23,370 nucleotides of DNA from an uncultured Prevotella sp. (GCA_900318855.1 ONMG01000027.1:1-23370); one strand, 5' to 3'. Shown: positions 15,495 to 23,318, counted from the first letter of the stretch. Notes: generated from the letters alone by a model not told the origin. Translations and numbers: made by a program.

Positions 15495-18400
15495 TCAATT
15501 ATTGCCAATGACAATGAGTTTCTTCGATTTTGAGACTTTACCGCTACCTTCGCATGAGACACGGGCGCGATAGAGGTAGACTCCCGTCTGAAGCCGCTGC
15601 CCATTGTCGGTGGTGAGGTCCCAGCCTACCGTATAAGCACTCGATGTGCTCACTCCCGACTCCTCATGACGCCATAGCTGACGTCCGCTGAGGTCGAATA
15701 CATCGATCTCCACATCCATCGAGCTGCCCATGCGGTCGTGGGTGAGGATGAAGGTAGTGGAGGTGGTGGCGGGATTGTTGGTGGCACTCACATTGAAGAG
15801 ACGAGGCTCCAGACCACGTACCACATTGAAGTCAAGGGTACAGGTGGAAGGATTGTTGAGCACATCCCAGGCACGGAACTGCAGGGTATGCCTGCCGGGA
15901 CTGAGCTCGGGAAGCGCATAGAAAGTGGAACCCGAAGTGAAGGAGCCAAAGTCGAAGCTGAAGTTATCGTTGAGCACGAAACTGAGCGAGGGATTGCCGT
16001 CGATGACGAGCTGCAGGTCATGACCGATGCCGGCACCGGTGGAGTTGATGCCGTCCTCGTCGTTAATCTGTGCCACGAAGTAGGGCGTGGTGTTCACATT
16101 GCCGCCGTTGGTGAACGATGGCGAATTGAGATAACAGTAGATGGAAGGACCAATGGAATCATTGCCTAAGGCCTCGGTTCCTGCAAGCGTGAAAGCCTCG
16201 GTGTGGCCGTTGGCACTCAGGGTGTGGCTACTGTTGACGGCATAGAGGTTCATAAGTCCGCTCTCGCCCGAATAGCTGATGTCCATGGGCACGGCAAAGG
16301 CAAAAGCAAAACGCGAGTTCTTCACACTGTCGGTACCCGAGAAGACGGTCTTCGTGCGGTCATGATAGGTAAAGGCGTTGTCGGCCTCATTCTTGTCGTT
16401 CTGCCGACAGACGATGAGCTCACTGGCATCGCGCACGGTGGCTGTCACAGTGCCGTCAAACTGCTCAGCACCTTCGATATGGCCCACAATGCGTGCCACG
16501 CTGCCGGCTTTCAGCATCACCATGGAAGAGGTGCCGAGAGGCTGACCGTTGATGGAGTCCACCACAATATTGAGCGAGGGCAGGTTGAGCGCCAGAGCGG
16601 GGTCGCCGAGGAGGGAATATTGCAGCTTGTTAGTGGTTCGGTCAGCGCCGGTAGTGATGAGCTCTATCTTGGCCTGCCGCTGTGCTTCGCCCAGCGTAAG
16701 GGGCTTACCGTCCTGCCGGCTGAGGACATGACGAAGGAAGGCTCTGTTGATGACAGCATTGCGGTCGGCATACACAGTGCGGGTGGTACCGAAGAAGGCC
16801 ATAGCACCGCCATTGGGATTAAGCACGGCAGCCTCACCCAGTGTGGAGGTAGGATGATCGAAAGGCAGGATGTCGCATGAGGCGGTTATCCACAAGGGCA
16901 TGTGCTGATTGGAGAAGGTGGCAAAGTCGTTGAGCGTGATCACCTTCTCATGGGAGAGCTGCGACTCATTACCGTGGCCGGCATAGTCCATGATGAGTGC
17001 TCCCTTGGCCTGCTGCTGCTTGATAACGCGCGTGGCATCGGGATAGGTATTGCCCGTGGAAGAGGTCTGCCGCTGATAGGAATCCCACATCACCTTCTTG
17101 ACGAGATAGTTGGGATGAAGCCGGGATACCTCGTCGGCCGCGTCGTTGGCATCGGTCATGTGGAGGTTCTGATTGCCGTCATCGCCCATGAACATGATAG
17201 TATTCTGCCAGTCACCGGCATCCTTGTTCTGCGCATAGGCAATAGTCTTGTCGACCATGGTTTTGGCGTCGGTCTCGTTGCTTACCGGGAAGCGTCCCAC
17301 AGCCACATCTTCAAGGTCGCTCAATTGGAGATTGGCCCCCTCACCGTCATCAAGAAGGCAGAAGAAACCATCGTCAACGTAGCAGTACACCTTGTTGAAG
17401 GAGTTCTCGCTCTCGTAGCACAGCAGATAGTCGTCGGGATTGAACCCTTGAAGCTCTGGCATCACCATGCGGTTGTCCCAGAAGCCATCGCCGAAGAGCA
17501 ACAGGTATTTGGGCTTGTCCCTGGCCGTCTGCGCACGGTCGTAGAGCATCTTGAGATAGCGTCGGTAGGCATTGCCGTCGGGGGTGCCGCTGGAGAATTC
17601 ATTATAGAGCTCATCGGCCGGCACAATGGTCACCCTTAAGCCGTCGTGCGTCTCATGGAAGGCCTTCAGCCGACGGGCTTGCTGAAGGAGCTTCTGCGAC
17701 GTGGGGATGATGATGACCATGTCGGCAAAGCCATCGGCATGATGATCCTGGTTGGTGATGTTGTAGACATACTCAGGGACGGGGAAGGTGCCACTGACCA
17801 AGGGTGCCGGGGCTGGCTTGTCGTAAGTCCACGAGATATAGTCAAGGTGAAGATCATCACCATCGATTGATTTCACAGTGACCGTGTCGGAGGGCGAGAG
17901 CTGGCTCACCGTATAGTTGCCCACGGTCTGGGTACCTTTGTCCTGCTCCTTGTCAGAGAGGTATAGGGTGATGTTGCCTATCACCTTGCCATTGAGCAGC
18001 ACCTGGGCATGACCGTCGACACCGGCAGTGACGTTCACCGAGAGCGTGGCCGAAGTGGCTGTGGAGGGGTGGTGAAAGACATATTTCTTCTGACCGCCAG
18101 GGACGATGGTCTCGGGGTCGAAGAGGTTACGGCCTCCGTTGTACCATGCAAAGCCATCCTTTTCGTAGAGCTGGTGATAGTCGGATGCCGAGGGATAGAA
18201 CGACTGGAAGAAGGTGGTGCTGTCGACGGCTAAGGGGTCACCATCGCTCTGGGTAATGAAGTAATAACCATAGTTGGAATAGAAATTTCGGGTGCGGCGT
18301 GTGGCCTTGTTGTCGGTCCACGAGACGGGGCCACGGGCATAGAAAAGCCGCTTGCCACCTACTGTATAGGTAGGCACTTCCTTCAAGTCGTCGGTGTTGA

Positions 18401-19028
18401 TGAGGTCGGAGGCCACGAGACGTTCATTCTGCAGGTTACCACCATAGCCATAGATTTTCACCTTGGAAAGATCGGAGAATCCGGCAGCCTTAATCACCGA
18501 CTCGGTGAGCTGATAGACACCTGTCGAAGGCACTCTTATCTTAGCCCAGTTGCCCGTAGCCAGTACAGAGTGAGCAGCATAACGGTCGGCAGGGTTCACC
18601 TGCGCACGCCGCGGGGCTCGCTGTGCCTGCGGCAGCGCACGGGTCTCGATGCGCAGCATGAAACTCACAAGGGCCTGATAGCGCCCTTCGCGGAAGACAA
18701 TGGGCGAGAAAGCCACCTGAAGTGAGGGATTGCCACGGTCGAAGAGCACCTGCTGGGAGAGTTCCGCCTGTTGTTGCCTACTGCCACCGAGCTTCTCGAA
18801 ACGTCTTGCTTCGGCTGTGGTGAGGTCGATATATTCGGGATAAAGCAACTTAACAGAGTAGACCGAATCCTGATACTGGGCCGGCAACGGCATCGTGTAG
18901 GCGAAGGAGGGCAGCATGGAGTCGACCCTGACCTGCTGTGCTGTCAGGTTGAAAAATTTAGAGCTGCCGGCACTGGCGCTCATGGCGATGAAGGCCACGG
19001 CCAGGAGTAGGTATTTCTGTAGTTTCAT
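15495..19028 (-). CDS. porU: Type IX secretion C-terminal signal peptidase PorU (C25 gingipain-like)
   Basis: PorU is the surface sortase of T9SS: it removes the C-terminal signal from cargo and joins the cargo to A-LPS. I chose ATG at 19028 (1177 residues) because it gives a clean signal peptide, MKLQKYLLLAVAFIAMSASA; a start at 19049 adds 7 residues. The C25-like domain spans about residues 433-811. It carries the catalytic pair, His685 in DYAGHGNES and Cys718 in WITASCDILPF. The last 80 or so residues form a type A C-terminal domain (VFDLSGRQLW, GVYLYRARV, SKKLIVIG), consistent with PorU being a T9SS substrate itself. It is preceded by the FAH gene and followed by porV. General gingipain proteases are excluded by this context. 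Confidence 0.93.
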   Translation of the reverse strand: MKLQKYLLLAVAFIAMSASAGSSKFFNLTAQQVRVDSMLPSFAYTMPLPAQYQDSVYSVKLLYPEYIDLTTAEARRFEKLGGSRQQQAELSQQVLFDRGNPSLQVAFSPIVFREGRYQALVSFMLRIETRALPQAQRAPRRAQVNPADRYAAHSVLATGNWAKIRVPSTGVYQLTESVIKAAGFSDLSKVKIYGYGGNLQNERLVASDLINTDDLKEVPTYTVGGKRLFYARGPVSWTDNKATRRTRNFYSNYGYYFITQSDGDPLAVDSTTFFQSFYPSASDYHQLYEKDGFAWYNGGRNLFDPETIVPGGQKKYVFHHPSTATSATLSVNVTAGVDGHAQVLLNGKVIGNITLYLSDKEQDKGTQTVGNYTVSQLSPSDTVTVKSIDGDDLHLDYISWTYDKPAPAPLVSGTFPVPEYVYNITNQDHHADGFADMVIIIPTSQKLLQQARRLKAFHETHDGLRVTIVPADELYNEFSSGTPDGNAYRRYLKMLYDRAQTARDKPKYLLLFGDGFWDNRMVMPELQGFNPDDYLLCYESENSFNKVYCYVDDGFFCLLDDGEGANLQLSDLEDVAVGRFPVSNETDAKTMVDKTIAYAQNKDAGDWQNTIMFMGDDGNQNLHMTDANDAADEVSRLHPNYLVKKVMWDSYQRQTSSTGNTYPDATRVIKQQQAKGALIMDYAGHGNESQLSHEKVITLNDFATFSNQHMPLWITASCDILPFDHPTSTLGEAAVLNPNGGAMAFFGTTRTVYADRNAVINRAFLRHVLSRQDGKPLTLGEAQRQAKIELITTGADRTTNKLQYSLLGDPALALNLPSLNIVVDSINGQPLGTSSMVMLKAGSVARIVGHIEGAEQFDGTVTATVRDASELIVCRQNDKNEADNAFTYHDRTKTVFSGTDSVKNSRFAFAFAVPMDISYSGESGLMNLYAVNSSHTLSANGHTEAFTLAGTEALGNDSIGPSIYCYLNSPSFTNGGNVNTTPYFVAQINDEDGINSTGAGIGHDLQLVIDGNPSLSFVLNDNFSFDFGSFTSGSTFYALPELSPGRHTLQFRAWDVLNNPSTCTLDFNVVRGLEPRLFNVSATNNPATTSTTFILTHDRMGSSMDVEIDVFDLSGRQLWRHEESGVSTSSAYTVGWDLTTDNGQRLQTGVYLYRARVSCEGSGKVSKSKKLIVIGNN

Positions 19029-19070
19029 CTTGTTCCTTATTATATCCATGCAACAATAGGGGCATCGTGT

Positions 19071-19688
19071 TCACTTGCAATAGAAGTCGAGCACCTTCTT
19101 TTCACCCAGGAAACCTTCCAGGTGGTCATCGATGCTCACCGCCCCTACCCCAGCGGGGCTGCCGGTAAAGATAAGGTCGCCCGTTCGCAGAATAAAGAAG
19201 CGACTCACGTAGGCGATGATGGCATCGACCGAAAAGAACATGTCGGCAGAATTGCCTTGCTGCACCTTGGAGCCATTGACATCGAGCCGGAAACCGATAC
19301 TGCCTGCGGAGGGGAGCTCGCTGAGGGCGGTCCATTGTCCGATGACGGCCGACCCGTCGAAGCCTTTTGACAGCGTCCAGGGCAGTCCCAGGCTGCGCAG
19401 ACGCTGCTGAAGCTCGCGGGCCGTAAAGTCGACACCCACGGTGAAGGCGTCGTAATAGCGGTGGGCGAAGCGTTGCGGCACACATTTGCCCAACCGGCTG
19501 ATACGCACCACAAGCTCGGCCTCGTAGTCTATACGCCCCATGTCGTCGGGGATGAAGAAGGGCTTGCCATTCTTGAGTAACGCCGACTCGGGCTTAGTGA
19601 ATATCACGGGAGCCTCCTGTGAGAATAACGTGCAGCCTAACTCTTTATTGTGCTGGGCATAGTTCATGCCGACGCAAAAAATATTCAT
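19071..19688 (-). CDS. Fumarylacetoacetate hydrolase (FAH) family protein
   Basis: The 205-residue product starts MNIFCVGMNYAQHNKEL and has PVIFTKPESALL, IDYEAELVVRI (metal-binding acidic residues), VGVDFTARELQ and SKGFDGSAVIG. It ends with RTGDLIFTGSPAGVGAV, the standard FAHD1-like pattern. Family members are acylpyruvases, oxaloacetate decarboxylases or related hydrolases; the substrate here is unknown. It starts only 15 bases beyond the T-run of the tsf terminator and lies just before porU. I recall an FAH gene at the same place in P. gingivalis, so the link is positional and not evidence of a T9SS role. Confidence 0.9.
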   Translation of the reverse strand: MNIFCVGMNYAQHNKELGCTLFSQEAPVIFTKPESALLKNGKPFFIPDDMGRIDYEAELVVRISRLGKCVPQRFAHRYYDAFTVGVDFTARELQQRLRSLGLPWTLSKGFDGSAVIGQWTALSELPSAGSIGFRLDVNGSKVQQGNSADMFFSVDAIIAYVSRFFILRTGDLIFTGSPAGVGAVSIDDHLEGFLGEKKVLDFYCK

Positions 19689-19702
19689 AGCTGATGGGGT
19701 GG

Positions 19703-19742
19703 AAAAAGATAGCGCCTGCTCTTCGGTGAGAAACAGGCGCTA
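19703..19742 (-). terminator. Intrinsic terminator after tsf
   Basis: On the minus strand TAGCGCCTG (19742-19734) pairs perfectly with CAGGCGCTA (19718-19710), and the 15-base loop can add a short GAG/CTC pairing. TCTTTTT follows directly at 19709-19703. It ends 40 bases past the tsf stop and only 15 bases before the FAH start, so it either separates two units or partly attenuates the FAH-porU run. Confidence 0.8.
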
Positions 19743-19781
19743 CGCTGAGAATTTGTGTGAATGATATAAAGCCGGGTGCTC

Positions 19782-20780
19782 TTATTCTGCAGAGAGAGTA
19801 TAGCGCCTGTAGGCGACGATGTTGGCACCGCCATGCTTCTTGAGCCAGTCCTTAACGGAGACTTTGCCGTCCTCGTCGGCGAACTGGAACTCCTGGTCGA
19901 CGAGGCAGTTGTCCTTGTAGAACTTAGCCATACGACCACGGGCGATGTTCTGAATCATCTGCTCGTTGAGGTGCTCAGCAGCCGTCTTGGAGACTTCGGC
20001 GATGATTTCGCGAGCCTTGTCGGCCTCTTCCTGGGTGAGCCACTTCTTCTCCACATTGGATTTGATGTGATCCTCGGAATCAACAAGATTGGGGTTGATG
20101 CCAGCCTTGGTGAGCGCATTCTTCACCTGGCGGAGCACCTGCTCCTCCTTTGTCTTCTCCACTGCGATGCGGAGTTCCTCGTCCTTGACGCTCTGGGGAA
20201 CAGAAGCCTCGTCGAGAGCCACAGGCTTCATGGCAGCCACCTGCATAGCTACCTTGTGAGCAGCCTCCTCATCGTCCTTGTCGAGCTGCACCATCGTAGC
20301 AAGCATGTGCTTGTTCATGTGGTCGTAGACCGAGATGTTGTCGCCCTCGAGGTAGTTGTATCCGTCGATTTCCATCTTTTCACCCGTGATACCGGAGTAG
20401 TGCTTCACGGTATCCTCTGCGGTATCGCCGTTCGAAAGCTTGAGTGCCTTCACCTCATCGAGGTTCTTGCAGCGTGCGGCAATAGCGGCATCGAGGATTT
20501 CCTGGGTCATGGCAATGAAGTCCTTACCAGCCGACACAAAGTCGGTCTCGCACTTCACAGCGACCATAGCAGCGAATCCAGGCACCTTCTTGGACAGAAG
20601 GCAACCGTTGGTGGTTACACGGTCGGAGCGCTTAGCGGCGATGGCGAGTCCACGCTCGCGAAGGAGCTCCTTAGCCTTTTCGAAATCGCCGTTAGCTTCG
20701 GTGAGCGATTTCTTCACGTCGGCAAGTCCGGCTCCGGTCATGGCACGGAGCTTCTTGATATCTTCAATTGAAACAGCCAT
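19782..20780 (-). CDS. tsf: Elongation factor Ts
   Basis: EF-Ts recycles EF-Tu by exchanging GDP for GTP. The 332-residue product opens with the UBA-like N-domain (IKKLRAMTGAGLADVKKSL...GDFEKAKELLRERG). It has the core motif KCETDFVSAGKDF near residue 78-90 and a full-length C-terminal core, with WLTQEEADKAREI in the later half. Length is typical for Bacteroidetes. It is 103 bases after rpsB, a nearly universal pairing, and is followed by an intrinsic terminator. Confidence 0.96.
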   Translation of the reverse strand: MAVSIEDIKKLRAMTGAGLADVKKSLTEANGDFEKAKELLRERGLAIAAKRSDRVTTNGCLLSKKVPGFAAMVAVKCETDFVSAGKDFIAMTQEILDAAIAARCKNLDEVKALKLSNGDTAEDTVKHYSGITGEKMEIDGYNYLEGDNISVYDHMNKHMLATMVQLDKDDEEAAHKVAMQVAAMKPVALDEASVPQSVKDEELRIAVEKTKEEQVLRQVKNALTKAGINPNLVDSEDHIKSNVEKKWLTQEEADKAREIIAEVSKTAAEHLNEQMIQNIARGRMAKFYKDNCLVDQEFQFADEDGKVSVKDWLKKHGGANIVAYRRYTLSAE

Positions 20781-20828
20781 TGTTGTAATGTTGAATTATG
20801 AAATTGGGTGTTGAGTATTCACTGTAGT

Positions 20829-20878
20829 GTCGGCGGCTACGGCGCCAGGCAGGGATACTGCCACGCGAGCCGCCGGCA
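20829..20878 (-). promoter_or_regulatory. Strong hairpin between rpsB and tsf
   Basis: CGGCGGCT (20831-20838) and AGCCGCCG (20868-20875) form a perfect 8-bp GC-rich stem, and an inner hairpin GGCAG/CTGCC (20848-20862) sits in its loop. On the minus-strand RNA there is no T-run after it. It may be an mRNA stabiliser, an RNase site or a partial attenuator that sets the rpsB to tsf ratio. Confidence 0.45.
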
Positions 20879-20883
20879 TTGGA

Positions 20884-21756
20884 TTATTCAGCTGCGGGAG
20901 CCTCTTCAGCAGGTGCCTCTGCGGCGGGAGCAGCCTCTTCAGCGGGAGCCTCAGCGGCAGGTGCAGCCTCAGCCTCATCGTCCTTGCGGGCTCTGCGTGC
21001 TCTGCGTCCCTTGCCTTCGGCAGCCTCTTCAGCCTGCTCGGCAGCAGCTTTCTCGTCAGCCTTCTCAGCCTTGCGCTCCTCAAGTCCTTCAGCGATAGCA
21101 CCGCAGCAAGCGGTGAGGATCACTTCGACAGAGTCCTTAGCGTCATCGTTTGCAGGAATAACATAGTCAACATTGCGGGGATCGGAGTTGGTGTCGACAA
21201 TAGCGAACACGGGGATTCCGAGGCGATTGGCTTCCTTCACAGCGATGTGCTCTTTCATGACATCGACCACGAAGAGAGCGCTGGGCAGACGGGTGAGGTC
21301 GGCAATAGAGCCAAGGTTCTTCTCCAGCTTAGCACGCTGACGTGTGACCTGCAGAAGCTCGCGCTTTGAGAGGTTGGAGAAGGTACCATCGTTCATGAGC
21401 TTGTCGATGTTGGCCATCTTCTTCACGGCCTTGCGGATGGTGGGGAAGTTGGTGAGCATGCCACCGGGCCAGCGCTCGATGACGTAAGGCATATTGACCG
21501 ACTGAGCCTTCTCGGCTACGATGTCCTTAGCTTGCTTCTTGGTGGCTACGAAGAGAATCTTCTTGCCCGACTTGGCGATACCCTTGAGTGCCTCGGCGGC
21601 CTCGTCAATCTTTGCGACCGTCTTGTTGAGATCGATGATATGGATACCGTTGCGCTCCATGAAGATGTAAGGAGCCATGGCAGGATTCCACTTGCGTTTG
21701 AGGTGACCGAAATGGCAACCAGCCTGAAGCAGCTGGTCAAAGTTTGTTCTTGACAT
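20884..21756 (-). CDS. rpsB: 30S ribosomal protein S2 with Ala/Glu-rich C-terminal tail
   Basis: S2 binds the 30S head/platform junction late in assembly. The start MSRTNFDQLLQAGCHFGHLKRKWNPAMAPYI and the segments ERWPGGMLTNFPTIRK and NRLGIPVFAIVDTNSDPRNVDYVIPANDDA are family signatures. The core ends near residue 225. The rest is a long tail: first Glu/Lys/Ala-rich with a basic cluster (GKGRRARRARK), then repeats of the APAAEAPAEE type. The tail is encoded by imperfect 30- and 33-base repeats at about 20896-20958. Total length of 290 is slightly long. The gene lies 216 bases after rpsI, with a structured leader between, and precedes tsf. Confidence 0.96.
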   Translation of the reverse strand: MSRTNFDQLLQAGCHFGHLKRKWNPAMAPYIFMERNGIHIIDLNKTVAKIDEAAEALKGIAKSGKKILFVATKKQAKDIVAEKAQSVNMPYVIERWPGGMLTNFPTIRKAVKKMANIDKLMNDGTFSNLSKRELLQVTRQRAKLEKNLGSIADLTRLPSALFVVDVMKEHIAVKEANRLGIPVFAIVDTNSDPRNVDYVIPANDDAKDSVEVILTACCGAIAEGLEERKAEKADEKAAAEQAEEAAEGKGRRARRARKDDEAEAAPAAEAPAEEAAPAAEAPAEEAPAAE

Positions 21757-21972
21757 TGTGTTTGCTTTTTAAATGTGTTTACGTTCTTTTTAATTCTTCT
21801 CTTGCGAATCAGTCTCCCCGTAGGCTCCCCTAATATAAAAGGTATAGGGCAGCATCGGGGAGATTTAGATGCTAAACAGTAGCGAGCCTTCCTGTCTCCT
21901 CACCGTGGTCATGCCGACAGCTGAACAGCAGGGGGCACAAATCCAAGGGGAGGACCAGCAAGGTTCTGCATA
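21757..21972 (-). promoter_or_regulatory. Structured rpsB leader, candidate S2 autoregulatory RNA
   Basis: This 216-base stretch between rpsI and rpsB has no ORF and no exact TAnnTTTG box on the minus strand. It holds nested pairings: CTCCCCG (21814-21820) with CGGGGAG (21856-21862), enclosing CCCTA (21828-21832) with TAGGG (21845-21849). Next to these lies TTTAG-ATG-CTAAA at 21864-21876. The bases just before the rpsB start are A-rich on the minus strand, the usual form of a Bacteroidetes translation start. Placement suggests feedback control by S2, but no known family was matched. Confidence 0.4.
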
Positions 21973-22359
21973 TTAACGCTTGCTGAACTGGAAGCGGCGG
22001 CGTGCCTTGGGACGTCCCGGCTTCTTACGCTCAACAGCACGGCTGTCGCGGGTCAGGAAACCGGCATCCTTGAGCGCCTTCTTATCGTCGGCATTAATCT
22101 TTACGAGCGCGCGGGCGATGGCCAGACGAAGAGCCTGGCTCTGGCCTGTGAAACCGCCTCCATCGAGGTTGGCCTTGATGTCATACTTGCCAGTAGCCTC
22201 GAGCAGCTCCAGGGGCTGCTTAACAACATACTGGAGGATAGCCGACGGGAAATAGACTTCAATGTCCTTCTTGTTTATCGTAATCTTACCGGTGCCCTCT
22301 GTCAGATAAACGCGGGCGACAGAGCATTTGCGGCGACCGATTGCATTAATCATTTCCAT
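21973..22359 (-). CDS. rpsI: 30S ribosomal protein S9
   Basis: S9 binds the 3' major domain of 16S rRNA, and its C-terminal tail reaches the P-site tRNA. The 128-residue product has INAIGRRKCSVARVYL at the start, GGGFTGQSQALRLAIARAL in the middle, and the basic end KKPGRPKARRRFQFSKR, with the terminal Lys-Arg that contacts tRNA. MEMINA is kept as start because Bacteroidetes S9 proteins usually begin two residues before the conserved NA-GRRK. It follows rplM by 9 bases, the standard L13-S9 pair. Confidence 0.97.
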   Translation of the reverse strand: MEMINAIGRRKCSVARVYLTEGTGKITINKKDIEVYFPSAILQYVVKQPLELLEATGKYDIKANLDGGGFTGQSQALRLAIARALVKINADDKKALKDAGFLTRDSRAVERKKPGRPKARRRFQFSKR

Positions 22360-22368
22360 GTGCGTCTT

Positions 22369-22830
22369 TTATTTATACTGGTTAATATCGATGTTAGTGG
22401 GCTTCTGAGCCTCCTGCTGATGCTCGGCACCGTCATAGATGTAAAGATTGTCCATGAGGCTGCGGCCGAGGGGGCCCTTGGGCAGCATACCCTTGATGGC
22501 GTGGCGCAGCATCTTGTCCATGCCGTCCTTGCGCGTGCGCAGCTGGGCGGGAGTAGTGAAGCGCTGGCCACCGGGGTAACCAGTATAACGGGTGTAGACC
22601 TTGTCGGTCTCCTTCTTTCCGGTGAAACGCACTTTGGCAGCGTTGACGATGATTACGTTGTCTCCACAGTCCACGTGGGGAGTGAAGTTGGGCTTGTACT
22701 TGCCACGGAGCAGCTTAGCGACCTTGGAGCACAGACGGCCCACAACCTGGTCGGTGGCGTCAACGACCACCCACTCCTTCTTGACTGTCTCCTTGTTAGC
22801 CGAGACGGTCTTGTAACTTAAAGTGTTCAT
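22369..22830 (-). CDS. rplM: 50S ribosomal protein L13
   Basis: L13 is an early-assembling 50S protein. The 153-residue product has WVVVDATDQVVGRLCSKVAKLLRGK, VIIVNAAKVRFTGKK, YTGYPGGQRFTT and AIKGMLPKGPLGRSLMDNLYIY, all family signatures. The frame is open for 11 more codons to 22863, but those residues are not family-like. ATG at 22830 (MNTLSYKTVSANK) matches relatives and has an A/T-rich leader. It is the first gene of the run and is preceded by a long leader with a promoter box at 23027-23034. Confidence 0.97.
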   Translation of the reverse strand: MNTLSYKTVSANKETVKKEWVVVDATDQVVGRLCSKVAKLLRGKYKPNFTPHVDCGDNVIIVNAAKVRFTGKKETDKVYTRYTGYPGGQRFTTPAQLRTRKDGMDKMLRHAIKGMLPKGPLGRSLMDNLYIYDGAEHQQEAQKPTNIDINQYK

Positions 22831-23026
22831 TTGTAATTCGTTGTTAATTACTTTGTAAAACATAATGTTGCCCGCAGAGACCTCGCGGCGCCTCCAGTCT
22901 AAAAGAGACCATCCACAGCATTATCCCTGCGCACAGGCGATTCACTAACCACGTCACCCGGCCAAAGATGACGCTATTAACACGCCTGCACGGGAACGCT
23001 AAGTCCATTCCCGTTCGTTCAAAGTG
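22831..23026 (-). promoter_or_regulatory. Long structured rplM 5' leader, candidate L13 autoregulatory RNA
   Basis: From the predicted start near 23021 to the rplM ATG is about 190 bases with no credible ORF. It can fold: ACGGGAA (22990-22996) with TTCCCGT (23008-23014) is a perfect 7-bp stem with an 11-base loop, and CAGGCG (22934-22939) can pair with CGCCTG (22983-22988). A GC-rich segment lies at 22871-22892. Firmicutes have an L13 leader, but I cannot say this is homologous. Confidence 0.45.
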
Positions 23027-23034
23027 CAAAGTTA
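23027..23034 (-). promoter_or_regulatory. Bacteroidetes -7 promoter element for rplM operon
   Basis: On the minus strand this reads TAACTTTG, an exact TAnnTTTG match, about 197 bases before rplM. No clear TTTG box lies 19-21 bases upstream. Start of transcription would be near 23021. Confidence 0.55.
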
Positions 23035-23059
23035 CACATTTTAATCCTCTTATATATAG

Positions 23060-23300
23060 AGGAAGGGGATGAATATATAAGATTTACAGATTATTAACAG
23101 TGGCGGGTAGCGATACCGGCATACAGCGAAGACTTCAGCACCGGCCGTCCCCCGGTTACAACAGCGGGGATTCGTGGTTGGAGCTTCAAAGGACTTCAGC
23201 GCTGACTTAATCACTTGATTTTGTTGCCTGACAAACGATTGTTCGCTACGTAGCTTTTTATCATTCGCTGCGTTGTGAACGACCTTTTTCTTCTATGTTG
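23060..23300. other. Non-coding stretch with short repeats and palindromes, unassigned
   Basis: No plausible ORF is seen on either strand. It contains GACTTCAGC twice (23131-23139 and 23192-23200), the palindromes TCAGCGCTGA (23196-23205) and GCTACGTAGC (23245-23254, followed by TTTTT), and a TCCCC/GGGGA hairpin with one bulge near 23148-23170. No tRNA or rRNA pattern is visible. It could hold a small RNA or be the upstream control region of the divergent genes. Confidence 0.35.
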
Positions 23301-23302
23301 CA

Positions 23303-23318
23303 ATCCAAATAATTGGAT
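23303..23318. repeat. Inverted repeat overlapping -33 box, candidate operator
   Basis: ATCCAA-ATAA-TTGGAT is a perfect 6-bp inverted repeat with a 4-base centre. It covers the ATTG -33 box at 23312-23315 of the plus-strand promoter. As an RNA hairpin followed by a T-rich run it could alternatively be a weak terminator. Confidence 0.4.

Noticed and set aside
16902..17639. A 245-codon plus-strand frame inside porU
   Set aside because: PorU is intact with catalytic residues on the other strand; the antisense product has no recognisable domain.
15495..19028. Gingipain-type surface protease
   Set aside because: The C25-like domain is present, but the linkage to porV and the overall layout fit PorU, the T9SS signal peptidase.
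19776..20771. A 331-codon plus-strand frame opposite tsf
   Set aside because: It mirrors the EF-Ts gene almost exactly; its Leu/Val/His-rich composition is that of a reverse-strand shadow.
20896..20958. Short tandem repeats as a CRISPR or intergenic repeat array
   Set aside because: They lie in frame in the rpsB tail and encode an Ala/Glu/Pro repeat; there are no spacers.
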